NCBI GenBank assembly: GCA_907163375.1
Contig: CAJQUW010001409.1
Coordinates: forward strand, 496,001 to 560,000
Reading direction: 5' to 3'
DNA: 64,000 nucleotides
From: Prostheceraeus crozeri
Lineage: Eukaryota; Platyhelminthes; Polycladida; Euryleptidae
Positions 24,540 to 36,189 of this stretch are shown piece by piece; positions within the stretch are counted from its first letter, which is position 1, and each line of letters opens with the position of its first letter. A program made the position numbers and the translations under genes. The notes beneath the pieces were generated by a model. That model made no database searches, was not told the DNA's origin, and saw nothing but the letters and a program-made list of their open reading frames with translations.

Positions 24540-27500
24540 CTAAAATCAAAAGACAACTCGTTCAAAACGATATCAATTGGTATTTTCTTCTTTAAAGATC
24601 AAATTCGAGAATATACAGTCCGTATCATAAATCGTTTTAATTAATATTATGATAATATATGCAATGCAATTATCCTGCTTTTTTCATATAGTAACTAGGT
24701 ATAGTCGGAAAAATCAAAAATCAAGTCACTGCATGTAAGACATTCAAAATTACATGATCTTTTCACTGCTTCAAATAGACGGGCGAAGAGACAAAAATCA
24801 GTACTTGTGTTGAAGGTCGACGTTGCAGGTTTAAAATGCAAAAAGGAATAAAGGATGATGGTCGTCGAGGAGTTTAGGAGAAGGAAATGTCAAGATGGTT
24901 ACTGTTTTTGAGACTATTGCGTGACATCAAAGGAAAGATAATATTGTCTTCTTTCATGAGTTGCACCTTTGAAGCAACTCATGGCTTCAACTCATGACAG
25001 TCACAACATCCATTTCCGCAAATGACGCGATGACTTAACGATTTAGCCTTTCAGGTATTCTGCTATTTTCTTTGTAAGAGCCGACGAAGATAGCTGAATT
25101 GTACACATGAATAGATCGAATGCACACTAATATCAGCTCATTCTTTGAAACACCACAAACTTGACATTGGCAAGAAATGAAAAAAATGTGTTACAGGAAA
25201 GTAAAGCTCGTTTCTAAACAAGCAATAGACTTTTTAACAAACCGACCGTGGTCAATTATTGATTTATATAAACTTTCATCACCCATCAAAGTATGATTTA
25301 AAAATATGAATTGTACTGCTTCTTTTAATCAATTAATGTCGTTGAAATAATAAGACAATACAACTATGATACTTTCTTATAATTTTCAATGTCATCAATT
25401 ATGTTTCTTGAAATTTCAAAAACAAAAGATATCGGCGAAATGTCTACAATGGAATACGTTACTAAAAAATAGCACTGAAACAATGATTAACTTGTGTGCA
25501 CTGCAAGCCAATATGAAAACTCTGTTCGAAATAATTCAAAAATGAAAGTACTCGTATGTTCATCAATTAACGATGACTAAGAGAAATTTATGTCGTAAAT
25601 TGCAGCCTTTCCTAAATTACTTGACTGTAGCAAAGTTACCAGCTGTCTCGATGAAAATCCGGACGCCTTCATGATCAAATGAAAAATTTTTAGTTGATTT
25701 TTATAATGCATCAAATAGTGTAAACTAGGGGATTTCGGAGCTGCTTAATTTTCAACAACAACAAGAAGACGTATTTTGTGACCCCTTCTAAATCGTTGAA
25801 ATAATAATGCACTCACTCCGAAAACTACAGCATATAGAAAACATTGCTTAAAATACTTGAGTTTCTTAGTAATCAGCAATAATAATATGTATGTCGTTTA
25901 TATTGAGTCAAGACATGCCAATTGGAGTTTTCAGGTTTTACGTAGGCTAGCTGAAAGCACTGTTCGAAATCAACCAAACTTGTTGAAAACTAACTCGGAA
26001 ATATGATGTGTAATTTATCTGCAGTCTACGATCTGTAGTGAGCATGTTAATTGTTTTGCAATATTTTATCATATGTATACAGTATTTCCACATTGTTGTA
26101 AAGCTGTTGTTTGGTGTTACATACAAATTAATGATGAGGATTTAAGGCAAAATTCTCCACATTTTTTTCATTCAGTGTTTCCACAGTATAAGCTTCAAGA
26201 ATGACATGTGCGCTCTGAAGTGAAGTCAATGAATTGACCATGCAAATATGTTCTATTAAACATGCCATCAATCTCAAGGGCAATTCAGGAAGTATCGCTT
26301 CTAAGTATTAAATTCAAATATTCATACATACGTGACAGCAGTAGCACAAATACACAAATTATTTCATCGATCGCTAATTATGTTCCTGCCTTTTGCCCTC
26401 TAGGCCTACTTATTGAGAATATCATATACTGTCAATTGAGAAAGCAATACATCACGCTAATAATAAAGTTATATTCCGTTTTACTCGTACAATATTATCA
26501 ATGATCAAATTTACTATTTATGTGTGTCCCTGTCCATACTAAGAATATAAATGACACTGACAGCAAACGAGTTATTTAAGAGTTGAAGGAAGTCTACAAA
26601 CGATGTAAAAATAAACACATGCTTTTATCAAACCACTTTTCAGTAACCTTTGGTGAGCACTGAACAGTTGATTTGCATGAGACGTGGGGAGTCCCATAGC
26701 TAAATTTAGCTTCATTAGACGTCGGCTCAATCATAGGTCTCGTAGAGATTCTTTGTCTTACACTGTCTATGACTGAAACACACTGAGAGGGGATAGTTAA
26801 GGCAATTCACTGATGGAGTTTCGAAAGAAGCACACACATACATGGAGTGCAGAATCATAGCACGTAGCAAAAACTGATACTTATCACTTGTACTATCTAT
26901 GTCAAAATGATAAAATGCCAGCAACATTTTCGGAAGTTGAATCGAAATTCGGAATTTCTATCGTCACAACGCAATGATTCGCACGACAGTCGTGGCACAT
27001 GACTTCTCCTTTCTCGCTCAAGCAGTGATTGAACGTAGTTATTGAAACATATCGAAATTCTTCTTGAAAATTGCATAATTGTTGCCATGTTTGTTGAATA
27101 TTTGTTGAATAGAGGACGAGTTGATTACAGTGTGCAACTTGAAAAGATTGTTATTTGACTGACTTTTTCTACGAGCTTCGTTTATATTTCTCAAAAACTG
27201 TACGATTACTAAATGAGTTGCTCTTCACTTTACATTTGATTAGCTTCATTGAAATTAATAAGTGATAATTCTAGCGACGAGGACATTTAGAACGCTCAGT
27301 GCATTATTTTCCAAGAAAACAACACCTCTCTCCCTAAGCACTGGATGGAAGTGGGAAATGATATGGCGTCGTGAGTGCTTTAGTTTTCAAAGATATTACA
27401 CTGGCATGTTGTGAATCTGTACTAATTTCTGGAACTTCAGCACATTGAAAAATTCTATTCTATGATCAAATCAAAGAATAAGTGCGCCGATATTATTTAA

Positions 27501-27663
27501 CCGCTGCATCAAACAGACCTTAGAAGTCCACAAAATCGTCAGTTGTGCTCAGTTCATGGACCTTAAGTTTTGTCCGAGGCCAGACCCAATCAGTCCCATG
27601 GCTATGGCCAACAATGCTCATATTATAGCATTTAGTTGCACTGCATTTGAATTAGCAACTTAC
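24540..27663. other. Intron 2, nothing recognised
   Basis: AT-rich intron. AAAATCCGGACGCC at ~25655 resembles the subterminal motif of the hAT-like element at 37030-38965 and may be a tiny scrap of it. No other feature is supported. Confidence 0.4.
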
Positions 27664-27852
27664 TTTGCAGAAAACGCATTGAACTCTATCTTCGTCTCCC
27701 AGATATGAGAAACCTCTCGAAGCAAGCTGATCTCCTTTGATAACGTGATCATGTCGCCAATTTTTGAATGTCTTCAAGCGATCTTCCTCTTTCGCAAGAT
27801 CAAGATTTCGATTTTGATCAAATAGCGGCCGCCGAAGGTTTATCTCACGCTC
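27664..27852 (-). CDS. BIR protein gene, exon 2 (first half of BIR1)
   Basis: Acceptor ttattttacaag and an almost perfect donor AAA|GTAAGT bound 189 nt (63 codons), phase 0 at both ends. Residues 118-180 include EEDRLKTFKNW (R142, T145, F146, W149), the conserved opening of BIR domains, then GFSYLGDEDRVQC and FC, the first two zinc ligands C176 and C179. The intron falls one codon after C179. Joining to exon 3 restores the canonical domain without a gap, the best single proof that these exons belong to one gene. Cysteine, glycine and aspartate positions match BIR consensus closely, so the domain is probably under selection. Confidence 0.92.
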
Positions 27853-28374
27853 CTTGTAAAATAAAGATGAAGGAAGTTAATCGCAGCTGCAAGTACAATC
27901 TATCTAAAGCTTATGTAGGCATTTGATTTAACAATATCATGGTTACAATCTGCCTACCAAGTTCCTGTACTATTTCCAGGACATTTTTGATAATTTTCAA
28001 GGAGTACATGCTATGACCTAACAGAAATCCAGATGCATAACGGAACCTTATTGCTGAAATCGTTCATGTAACTAAAAAGTAGGATGCGAAAGCTTATTCA
28101 TTCACGGCTTATATCTAATTACTTCGTGAACACTAACCCTTTGACAGTTTCACAAGTGACATATCTACTGAGTAGGAGCATCAATGGTGGAAGGTAGAAC
28201 GCCGTGTCTCCGTTTAAAATCCTACTTACGCGGGGCGGGGGTTCCGTAAAAATGATAAAATGAGAAGCGATGATAGCAAAAACAATTTTATGTAAATATA
28301 TTCTTTAACTGCCGATTAATAAAAATCCAGGTTTGGAGGTACAATCGGATAGTCCAAAGGCACAGTAGTGCAGT

Positions 28375-29404
28375 CACAAAATCAGATTCATCTACGCGCG
28401 CTTCGGTTTCCTAGAAAGGAAGAATGCGTGCGTGGGGAGCGATCGTTGTGGTTGCGCGGTGGGGGGAGAGTGTGGGAGGATGGGGGTTCGGGGTCGGGGG
28501 TGGAGGGGGCGGCGCGGGCGGGGATGGTGTGGGGCGGGGGGGGGTGGGGGGGCCGGGATATGGGGGATAAGTGTGGTCTGGGGCGTGTTGTGGGTGGGAG
28601 TGGTGCTGGGACGGTGGGGGGAGTTGGGTGGCGGGGTTGGGGGTGTGGAGCGAAGCGCCGGGGCTGGGTTGTGTGGGGGGGTGGGGGTGTTGTGATTGAT
28701 GGGCCTTGTGTGATTTCCTCTTGCTTGTTTTTATTTTTTTATTATGTTATTTTATTTACATAGTTTTGTTTGTTTATTTGTGATATGTTTTTGATGTTTT
28801 ATTTGTATGTTTATGGTTCTTGTTTATATGGGTTATGTATTTGGCTTTTGTATGTAACCTTAATGTCGAAATGGCACTTCACAAAAATTAGACAACTGGC
28901 TCCTTCTCGAATGGATAATTCGTGTATTGCTTGTTATTGGTAATGGCAAACAATAAGCTGTCAGCAGAGAACACCAGAGCCAGTGAGAGATGCGTGCATG
29001 CTGTGATATCACTTCACACACACCAAAACACACATCGATGCCTGGCTTCGATTCAGTGTATGCACTATACAGTGAGCAATGCCGAGGAGAGGATGTGAAA
29101 TCATTAAGTGAACTAATTTTCGTACGCCTGCTACTTTTTTTAATAATGATCGGAAGGGCCAACATTATGGAGAAAACTTCTGCGCAATGATCTGAATTCG
29201 TCGAATCTGAAGGAATTTTGGCAATCGAAGCACTTTGCTGGAACTCACATTAATCCGCAAGCGACGCACGACTTTTTTCATATCTCTGTAAGGTTTTATG
29301 AATTCCTTTCTGTCCATTTCATAGGTTCCTCGATGTGCCGTCAATTTCGTATTAATCACACTTCCAGCAAACAGAAGCAGATAAACAAAATATTTAATTC
29401 TGTG
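28375..29404 (+). mobile_element. CACAGAATTA-family MITE, copy interrupted by a G+T-rich block
   Basis: The left end CACAAAATCAGATT and right end TTTAATTCTGTG are imperfect inverted repeats. The sequence up to 28422 and from 28851 on aligns base for base, with few differences, with the uninterrupted copy at 43329-43965 (for example TCTACGCGCGCTTCGGTTTC and TATGTAACCTTAAT). Flanking octamers (AGTGCAGT and AGTAGCCT) do not match well, so the insertion is old or the ends are eroded. It lies in intron 1 of the BIR gene. The family encodes no protein; long frames across it are by-products of composition. Confidence 0.75.
28423..28850. repeat. G-rich then T/G-rich low-complexity insert
   Basis: About 425 bp absent from the sister MITE copy. 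The first ~265 bp of the plus strand are dominated by G, with long runs (for example at 28534-28552) and very little C or A. The last ~155 bp are T- and G-rich. The strand asymmetry is extreme compared with everything around it. A 131-codon open frame across it is Gly/Trp/Arg-rich only because of base composition. It may be a simple-sequence expansion, a G-quadruplex-prone tract or an assembly artefact. Confidence 0.7.
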
Positions 29405-30824
29405 AGTAGCCTACATGCATCTTCCAAATATCCAGATGATTTATCGTGTATACCAGTTCTCCTAGAAGATGCCCTTATTAGCATGCATTCCACGATAAAT
29501 TTTGCATGATACATAGTACAAACAATGCATAATTATTGACAATATTAATATATTAAAATAATGCTATACTTTACATAATTAAACAACTTCTTGTTGGCCA
29601 ATTTGTCATGGTGATTACAAGATTGGATAGAAATTCGAATCAACTTGTCCATTCATCACCAATTTAGATGTTGGTCTACTTTTTTTTCAATAGAAACCGC
29701 ATTGTCTGAATGTGGACAGATTTACAATACTATCGATCATTAGAATTCCGAATTTTTATTATGCCCAATGTGAAAAAGCGATTATGTTATGATATTGTAG
29801 TATATATCAACTGTCAGTCTGCATGTACTCCAATATGTTAGGTAGTTAACGGAGAGTATTCTAAATAGAATTTTTTTACGAAAAAATACATATAGTGAAT
29901 TAAAGGCACTCCATAGATTCAAATAGTAAGGAAACAATGATGCTAAGGAATGATTATCTGTAACGATTCCACGTTTCTGGATTTTCCGGGAAGGCGGGAA
30001 CCAAGTATCAAATAGGCTTGGTGCTAGGGTTATGTCCATTCGGGTTCCCGGTCCCTCCTATTATTATATATAAATGCAAGTACTGACGCGCTTTCGCATT
30101 AAAACAATGCTACATAAAACTTTGGTCAATTATCTAAAACTTATGTTTACGGTTACTGCAGACGTCTTGTAACAAGTCCCCGAGATTCCTGAAAATGCAC
30201 AACAGCTGAAAGGTTTGTTTAATTGAAAGTGTCAGCATGACGCATGCAAACAAAATGGGTTTAAAGCGCTGGAACCGTTCGATAAGAGCAGTTATGTCCT
30301 CTGTCGGATTGGTGGAGTGCCGCTGTCAGCCTCCTGTGCATATTGAAAATCAGAGCCATCCTCGAGGCATGATGTAAGACTGTTGTTACTAATGATATGG
30401 TAGATTGGACTAGATTCTTACAGTCCTACCTTTCACCTCATATGGCATCATTCGACTTCAGGTATCTACCCAAAAGGGAAAGACAATTGAATGTTCAAAT
30501 AAGACAACTTCACGAAGTGTATCAAATAATGAAATTATGATGATAATTGGTCTGAATATTTGATTTGCAGATGTCTTCCCTTCTGAGATAGATAAACCTA
30601 GACTCAGCAACAGTCTTTCGAAATCAAATTTAACATCATGAGAAGATGCTACCAAACTGATTTGATGAATGCTCAGCATTTTCTAAATTTAAATGCCTGT
30701 TTTACATGTCTCCGTTGCAATAGAGACAGGTATTGAACATTAAGGGAACAATATACAAGTTCAACTTTGTGTTCTTAACGAATTTCCTAGCAAGTATCAT
30801 TTTCCTTCTTTTAAAAATATTATT
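29405..30824. other. Intron 1 sequence, nothing recognised
   Basis: AT-rich intron between two MITEs. No supported exon, RNA or repeat. Confidence 0.4.
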
Positions 30825-31360
30825 TAAATTATTATTATTATTAACCAAAACAAGTTAAACAGTCCGTCATCAGGTACAAGGATGATGCAAAAGGAATTAG
30901 AGATGTCATCTACAGAATTCCTCAATTTAACTGTAGACATAATTACAATGGAAACACTAGTAATCAACTATCCACGCGTATACACGTACATGGACACCAG
31001 CTCGAAGTTAAGATAATTGATTAGAGCTCTCAAATAGCAACACACTCGGCTGAAAGTGGGAACGTCTTCGACTGGAAGGGAGCCAAACCGCTGAATTCCT
31101 GCAGCTATAAAAGAGGTCGGGAATTCATGGAGGAGTGGTATTCATCGGACTGCTCTATAAGTCGTCATATCGAAATCGATGATACCTACTTACATCTCAG
31201 ACAGCAGATATCGATTTTAGATACAGATTTTGAACTTCCATAATTTCTCTCATTTTAATTCCTTTTGCATCATCCCTTTACCTGATTACTGTAGCTACAG
31301 TGTGAAAATTTGTACTTTTATTATTTTAACTTGTTGTGGTTAATAATAATATTTAAATTG
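30825..31360. mobile_element. Foldback/MITE element with long imperfect inverted ends
   Basis: The left arm contains TAATAATTATTAACCAAAACAAGTTAA-like sequence (AACCAAAACAAGTTAA, 30843-30858) and GATGATGCAAAAGGAATTA (30881-30899). The right arm repeats both inverted: TTAACTTGTTGTGGTT (31326-31341) and TAATTCCTTTTGCATCATC (31256-31274, exact 19-bp match). The exact outer ends and target duplication could not be fixed. No coding sequence. Confidence 0.65.
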
Positions 31361-31613
31361 CCCTGAAGCGCTTTCATTTCTAAAAACCATTTTACTCAGG
31401 GTGCCATCTTTATATATATGTTTTAATTTCTGCATGAAAATAGGGAAATTATAGTTTAAAATGTAAGAATAATTATCGAGGGGACACTGAATGGGGGTCA
31501 GTCTGTTAGTGGAGAGGGGACTAAATATCGAACAGATGTTCATACTGTATTTTTTCATTCCCATGATAATTTGTCCCACTGGAGAATATGTAGATTTAAT
31601 CCTTCGATATTAC

Positions 31614-31969
31614 CTCTACATATTGCGATCCATCACTTCGATTCCTCGCAGAAAAGTATCGTAATCCTTTACTGATCGGCTCAGTGGAAGTAAATGTATT
31701 ATCAGGTGTGTCGTTTGTCTTCTCAGCAGATGCTCGGAAGTTTGATGTACGCGCGTGTGCTTTTTCCAAAACAAATTTTCCAAAATCCAACTCTGGCTGA
31801 AGCCTTACGATGGAATTTTCAAAGTGCCGACGAAATGAAGACTTTCCAGATTTGGCAGGCCTAAGAAGATCAATTTCATTCAAATGCGATGAAAGTTTGT
31901 CGACTTTCGCTTGGAAAACTGGGATTGTAGTAAAGCAGTTGCTGATAGTGTCACATGCTGCCATTTACT
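31614..31969 (-). CDS. BIR protein gene, exon 1 (first coding exon)
   Basis: A minus-strand acceptor atcttttgcag precedes AGTAA and then ATG (31962-31964). The in-frame TAA directly before the ATG fixes the start of translation, and the acceptor implies an upstream untranslated exon that I cannot place. The coding part is 351 nt (117 codons) and ends in phase 0 at GTAGAG|GTAATA, matching exon 2. The protein begins MAACDTISNCFTTIPVF and continues with a Ser/Lys/Asn-rich region (PAKSGKSSFRR, SAEKTNDTPDN). It has no signal peptide, membrane segment or recognised domain. An N-terminal extension of ~138 residues before BIR1 is longer than in most simple IAPs. It is assigned to this gene by phase, order and strand. 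Confidence 0.75.
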
Positions 31970-32028
31970 CTGCAAAAGATAACATTTTTTAGAAAGGTTA
32001 AAAGGAATGAAAACTGAAAATGAAAATA

Positions 32029-32450
32029 AAGGGTCGTTCAAGAATTACACAGCATTTTTTATGAAATTTTTACCCCCCCCCCCAGCGATTGCATGTCGGA
32101 ACATTTGTTCAACATAAAAAAAAACATACAGGCTATCGCATAACATCATTATTTGGAATCGTTGGTTTTCATTATTTAGAAACATCGAATACAGACAATA
32201 AAAAATGATGTCATGTCCAAAAGAGTTAAGTTTCGGAAAGCTAGCAATGGACTTAAGCAAAAACTACAGCACTGGACAATGTGGACATGTAATATGCTAG
32301 GTTATCAGCAACGAACAAACAATCCTTATTTTCCGAAGGATTGCGTAATCGCTACCTCAACCGCTCTCCCTCATTGTAATCGCCCGTAATCATTTTGACA
32401 ACTCCTCCCTGCCCCCCCCCTAGGAGAGTACGGAATTCTTGAACGACCCC
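32029..32450. mobile_element. Tc1/mariner-type MITE flanked by TA
   Basis: The left end AAGGGTCGTTCAAGAATTac and the reverse-complemented right end GGGGTCGTTCAAGAATTcc form ~19-bp inverted repeats, each directly preceded by TA (32027-32028 and 32451-32452). TA duplication is diagnostic of the Tc1/mariner superfamily. Poly-C tracts lie near both ends on the plus strand (32073-32083, 32412-32420). There is no transposase in 422 bp. It sits just upstream of the first coding exon of the BIR gene and could influence its promoter region. Confidence 0.8.
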
Positions 32451-32452
32451 TA

Positions 32453-33300
32453 GGTTATAGGCTACACAATTAAGCATGTACTTTGGCTGCATAATTGCTC
32501 GGCAGATGCTGTACTACTTGTTGCTTGCTAATTATTTTGGATTGGGAACACTAAAACAATACGCTTGACACTGGATAAGAAAATATGAATCGCTGACTTT
32601 CCACTGACTTTTTGCTGATTCATCGTTGGCTTTTATGAAATCGATAATCCGTTTATAAGGAATGATTCCTTAGCATCCTCAGCTGATATGGTTGTGTAAT
32701 TGAAATAACAGAATATTCTATCCTTCATAATTGTGAAATAAAATGGATTGTACATAGTCTATCTTTAGCTACAAAAGGTCAAGTTATCCATTTATCTCAG
32801 ACAGTAAATTTGCAACTACTGGTGATCATTGTCAGCACGAAAACAGCACACGACTCGGATTGTTAAAACACGAAAACGAACATGATCGTGTTCGTGTCAC
32901 GAACTTTTCAGACCTCCACGCTGAACCACTGGCCTACATAGGTTACATGCAGTTTTTGAAAAATTCTTGATTAGTATAGTATATAACTGGCCCGGTTTTC
33001 GAAAATCATTTACTTGAAACAGAAAACATGATTATGACCGACTTCAGACGAAAACATCGGAAAACTGTCGCGTTTTTCATATAATTATTTCATCAAAATT
33101 TCATCATTATGCTATACATGTATATCCATCAATCGGCAGCTGAAGTAGTGGTCGAAGTATTGCATTCCAAGTCATATCATTGTGGATGAAGACAAATGAA
33201 GAACAAATGAAGGAACTTTGAATTATATGGAGTACTATAGGCGTATTACGAAACCTGCGATAATAAATAGATTCAAGTAAAGAAATATTATTTTCCATAC
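32453..33300. other. Unassigned
   Basis: AT-rich DNA upstream of the BIR gene's first coding exon. It may contain its 5' untranslated exon or promoter, but no signal stands out. Confidence 0.3.
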
Positions 33301-33310
33301 GTAGTCTTAG

Positions 33311-33522
33311 GTATAGTGTGTAGAATTAGTTCAATTACATTGTATTCGGAATAGTATTGTCACTGCTGTGTTTACCTCCATTATCCATTTTACATTTGTC
33401 CACCATTGCCATTATCCAACATGTGTAGTTTTAGTTACAGTTTGTTGTAGCACTAGCTCAATTGTATTCGGTGCAGTAGTATCATTGTAGCTTTATTGAT
33501 TACTCCCATTATCCATCGGTTT
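33311..33522. repeat. Two diverged direct repeats (~120-bp unit)
   Basis: The blocks 33311-33390 and 33436-33522 align: tAGTTCAATTaca(TTG)TATTCGG against TAGCTCAATTGTATTCGG, then AGTAtTgTCAcTG against AGTATCATTGTAG, and CCATTATCCAT in both. CCATTATCCA occurs a third time at ~33410. This looks like an old tandem duplication. No gene is seen up to 34170. Confidence 0.55.
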
Positions 33523-34169
33523 CTTGGTGTTTTACAATATCCATTTTTAATTTCCTCAACTGTTGGTCACCTATCGGAGAGTGTCCTGTTCTGCTTCCAC
33601 TACCAGCATCTGTAGTCGGTACAAAAGCCTATACATGACGTATTAGGCGCCCGTGTTGAACGTGTGCGCGGCATTGTTTGAAATCAATATGGGTAGTATA
33701 TCAACAGCAAGAATGGATATTATGAGTTGCCAGTTATAGGGCCAAAGCTGATCCATTTTAATTCGCTGGCACGAGAAAACTCCATTGAGTTATTTTAGGA
33801 ACTGGTTAATTCAATGGCTACAGCAGCATTACATTTGTAAACCTACGGATTGGAGAATGTCGTCAGTCACCATCCAGATTGCTTCAATTAATTATTCAAA
33901 TTAGTAAGAATTATATTCTACTACAAATGACTGCTGGGATGATTTTCATCATCATATGAGAATAGTATTCACACCACTCAGTGAATTCATTTCTTCTCTT
34001 TGCAAAGTTAAAAATAAATTCCATCAAATTTTAAACATGGCTGTGCCCGTTTACCGCCGAGTCTGTCCATTAAAACGAAAATCCGAAATGGTAGAGGGGC
34101 GTATCCAGAATTTTCCAAATGGCGGGGGTACAATAATCTATTAATTTAATAGGCCTACCACAATGACTA

Positions 34170-34765
34170 GTAAGGTGTCTGCGATGGCTGAATCATCTGT
34201 CTCTTGTAATTCGATGAATGAACTGAATCGTTCAGATATCTCACTCGCTTCGTTCACGCTATCGAGTAATCAAGCTCAATTGACTTTGCGTGGATATATC
34301 AGTTGTTTCGTCAGCCTAAATTGAAAAAATGGACTTGTTAACTTCCTCAACGATGTGACGCGTCATCACCTTAGCAATGCATGAAATAATGTTATTTTGA
34401 TCAAGTGGTGACAGATATGAGTACATGGCGTTCTTCGGACAATTCTGAAGGTGATCTTTGAGCACTTGATCACGAAGCGCTGCTTTTTGTATCAGAGCAA
34501 GAAGAATTCCTCGTGTGTAGTCAATATCTGAAAATTCATTAGTACTTTGTAAAGCTCCGGAATTGCTATGCCCACGCAATGCAAGATTAAGTCGTCCACA
34601 TGCTTCGATTTCATGAATGATTGCTCACAGGATCTAGCGATTGCGTGCAATTTGTTGGGATTCATGTGTTTTTACAAGATCAGATACAAGGAAGACACAA
34701 GAGTTCACACAGACTTGGAAAGAATAAAAGTTACTGTACTTTGCAGATGTGTTTGAAACTTAGAT
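34170..34765 (-). pseudogene. Decayed hAT/ZMYM-type transposase (DUF4371 region)
   Basis: The minus strand encodes RLNLALRGHSNSG, then LLALIQKAALRDQVLKDHL, KNAMYSYLSPLDQNNII and NKSIFSI. After a stop codon, ADETTDISTQSQLSLITR follows in the same frame. RGH...N, HL....KN..Y.S...QN.II and ADET.D.S...Q.S are the succession of motifs in DUF4371, the N-terminal part of the catalytic region of ZMYM/ZBED-like hAT transposases. Stops and frameshifts on both sides show it is dead. Its upstream part appears to resume beyond the Tc1/mariner-like insertion at 34792-36156. Confidence 0.75.
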
Positions 34766-34964
34766 AGTATTTTCGATTGCTCTTCTCTGTACAGGGTGTC
34801 CCGCAAGTCTTGACACAAGAAAAAATCCCATATTCCATTAATATTAATAATTTATTCTATGTTAAAGCAAATAACAGTAGACATAATGCATGAAAGTCAA
34901 AGGATGTGTTCAAAATCTCCTCCTCCGTTCACAGCACAAAACTCCAATTGATATCTCAACTCCA

Positions 34965-35288
34965 TCAAGACTCGCAGAATGATATCTGGAGTAATCTGCT
35001 CACAGGCCTCCTGTATGCGCGACCGCAATTGATATGAGCTTTAATCTTTTTCTGAATACACCGTGGCTTTCGAGTGTTCCCAAAGGTAAAATCAAGCGGA
35101 GAAATGTCTGGACTTCTTGGCGGCCATTCAACCGTTCCTCTTCGACCAATCCAATGACCAGGAAATTGTTCATTCAAAAATTCACGAACATTGACCGAGA
35201 AATGAGCCGGGGCAACATCGGTTTGGAGACAATCAGGAACGTCGTTGTCTGGTAGACTTGGCAGCGCTTCGTTGCGTAACAGACTCAA
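34965..35288 (-). pseudogene. Tc1/mariner transposase, C-terminal catalytic piece
   Basis: The frame contains CLQTDVAPAHFSVNVREFL, FPGHWIGRRGTVEWP and PRSPDISPLDF. The Asp of QTDVAPAH and the Asp of SPDISPLDF correspond to the second and third catalytic acids of the IS630/Tc1/mariner DDE transposase, which cuts DNA at the element ends with metal ions. After SPLDF the family normally has FLWG; here it reads TFGNTRK and degenerates. The first catalytic Asp region is not in this open frame. Confidence 0.8.
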
Positions 35289-35654
35289 AACATTTTCTCC
35301 CCAAACAGTGTCCTAAAAAAGAATGGACCAACAACCTGATCTTTCCAGATACCACACCATAAGACGTCTATTTCCTTGATCTATGAATCCATCAAATCAG
35401 TGAGGATTGCTTGATGACCAGTAGTGCGTGTTCTGTCTGTTAACCTCTACAGAAACGTAAAAGTTGGCTTCATCAGTAAATGAAGTTTCATATGGGAAGT
35501 CGTCATTTTCTTCGCAATGTTCATCGCCCAGGAACAAAATTCATTTCTTCTGTCCGGATCGTCTTCCGATAATTTTTGCATCAAATGTAATTTGTATAGC
35601 TGTCTGCCATGGAGTTTCAGAATGTGATGGATGCTTGTCTTTGAAATGTTGATT

Positions 35655-35852
35655 TCAGCGATGACACGGCGGATGGATTTTTTCGGACTGCACCCAAGAC
35701 TGCTGTACCGGTATGTTCATCAAAATCACTCTTCGAGGAGGACTACACCGGGCTTTGTCATGCACACTGCCTGTCTCCTTGAATTTTCTCAAACGTTTTG
35801 CGACACAACTGAAGCTGATGGGCTCACCTTCAGGATGGTTTTGATTGAGCAT
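35655..35852 (-). pseudogene. Tc1/mariner transposase, N-terminal helix-turn-helix piece
   Basis: Minus-strand frame with ISFSCVAKRLRKFKETGSVHDKARCSPPRR. In mariner-like transposases a second helix-turn-helix ends with 'F..TGSV.D..R.GRP', which this matches. The piece binds the terminal repeats in live relatives. It is upstream of, and separated from, the catalytic piece by frame-breaking changes. Plus-strand frames over it are shadows. Confidence 0.7.
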
Positions 35853-36189
35853 ATCTGCTGTCTCTCGTGCTCCAATTACGGACCAACAAAATTACTTCAA
35901 TGCCCTCTTCAATTGTCAGCAACATGCTCGTTGATAAGACTACAAATGGAAATACGAATGACTAGCCAAACTATAAAAGAATATTGAGTTGCTACTCACA
36001 TGTTATTAACACAATGACTGATTGATTCATTTACGCAACTATTTGCCGTTGAGGATATTGAAGTTAAAAGTATTAATCAGAAAGAAACACGTACACATAC
36101 ACTGTGCACATAGAAACTCATAATTTCCTGTGTCCACACTTGCGGGACACCTTGTGTATGGGAATTTATAGTCATCACTGACACTGAGT

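Larger units (their letters stand above)
34792..36156 (-). mobile_element. Tc1/mariner-like element (decayed)
   Basis: The termini CAGGGTGTCCCGCAAGTcTTGACACA and, reverse-complemented, CACAaGGTGTCCCGCAAGTgTgGACACA are inverted repeats. TA flanks both ends (34790-34791, 36157-36158). At 1365 bp it is the usual length of a one-gene mariner-like transposon. The transposase lies on the minus strand in two surviving pieces described separately. The element sits inside what appears to be an older hAT/ZMYM-type pseudogene, so it inserted later. Confidence 0.85.

Noticed and set aside
25630..25700. AAAATCCGGACGCC as a second copy of the 37-kb hAT-like element
   Set aside because: Only a dozen bases match, and neither the CAGGGTTGCCA terminus nor a partner end is nearby.
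28368..28763. 131-codon open frame, Gly/Trp/Arg-rich
   Set aside because: It crosses the boundary between a MITE and a G-rich insert. Stops are absent only because A is scarce there.
35631..35987. 118-codon plus-strand frame
   Set aside because: It lies opposite the mariner-like transposase helix-turn-helix piece and is its shadow.
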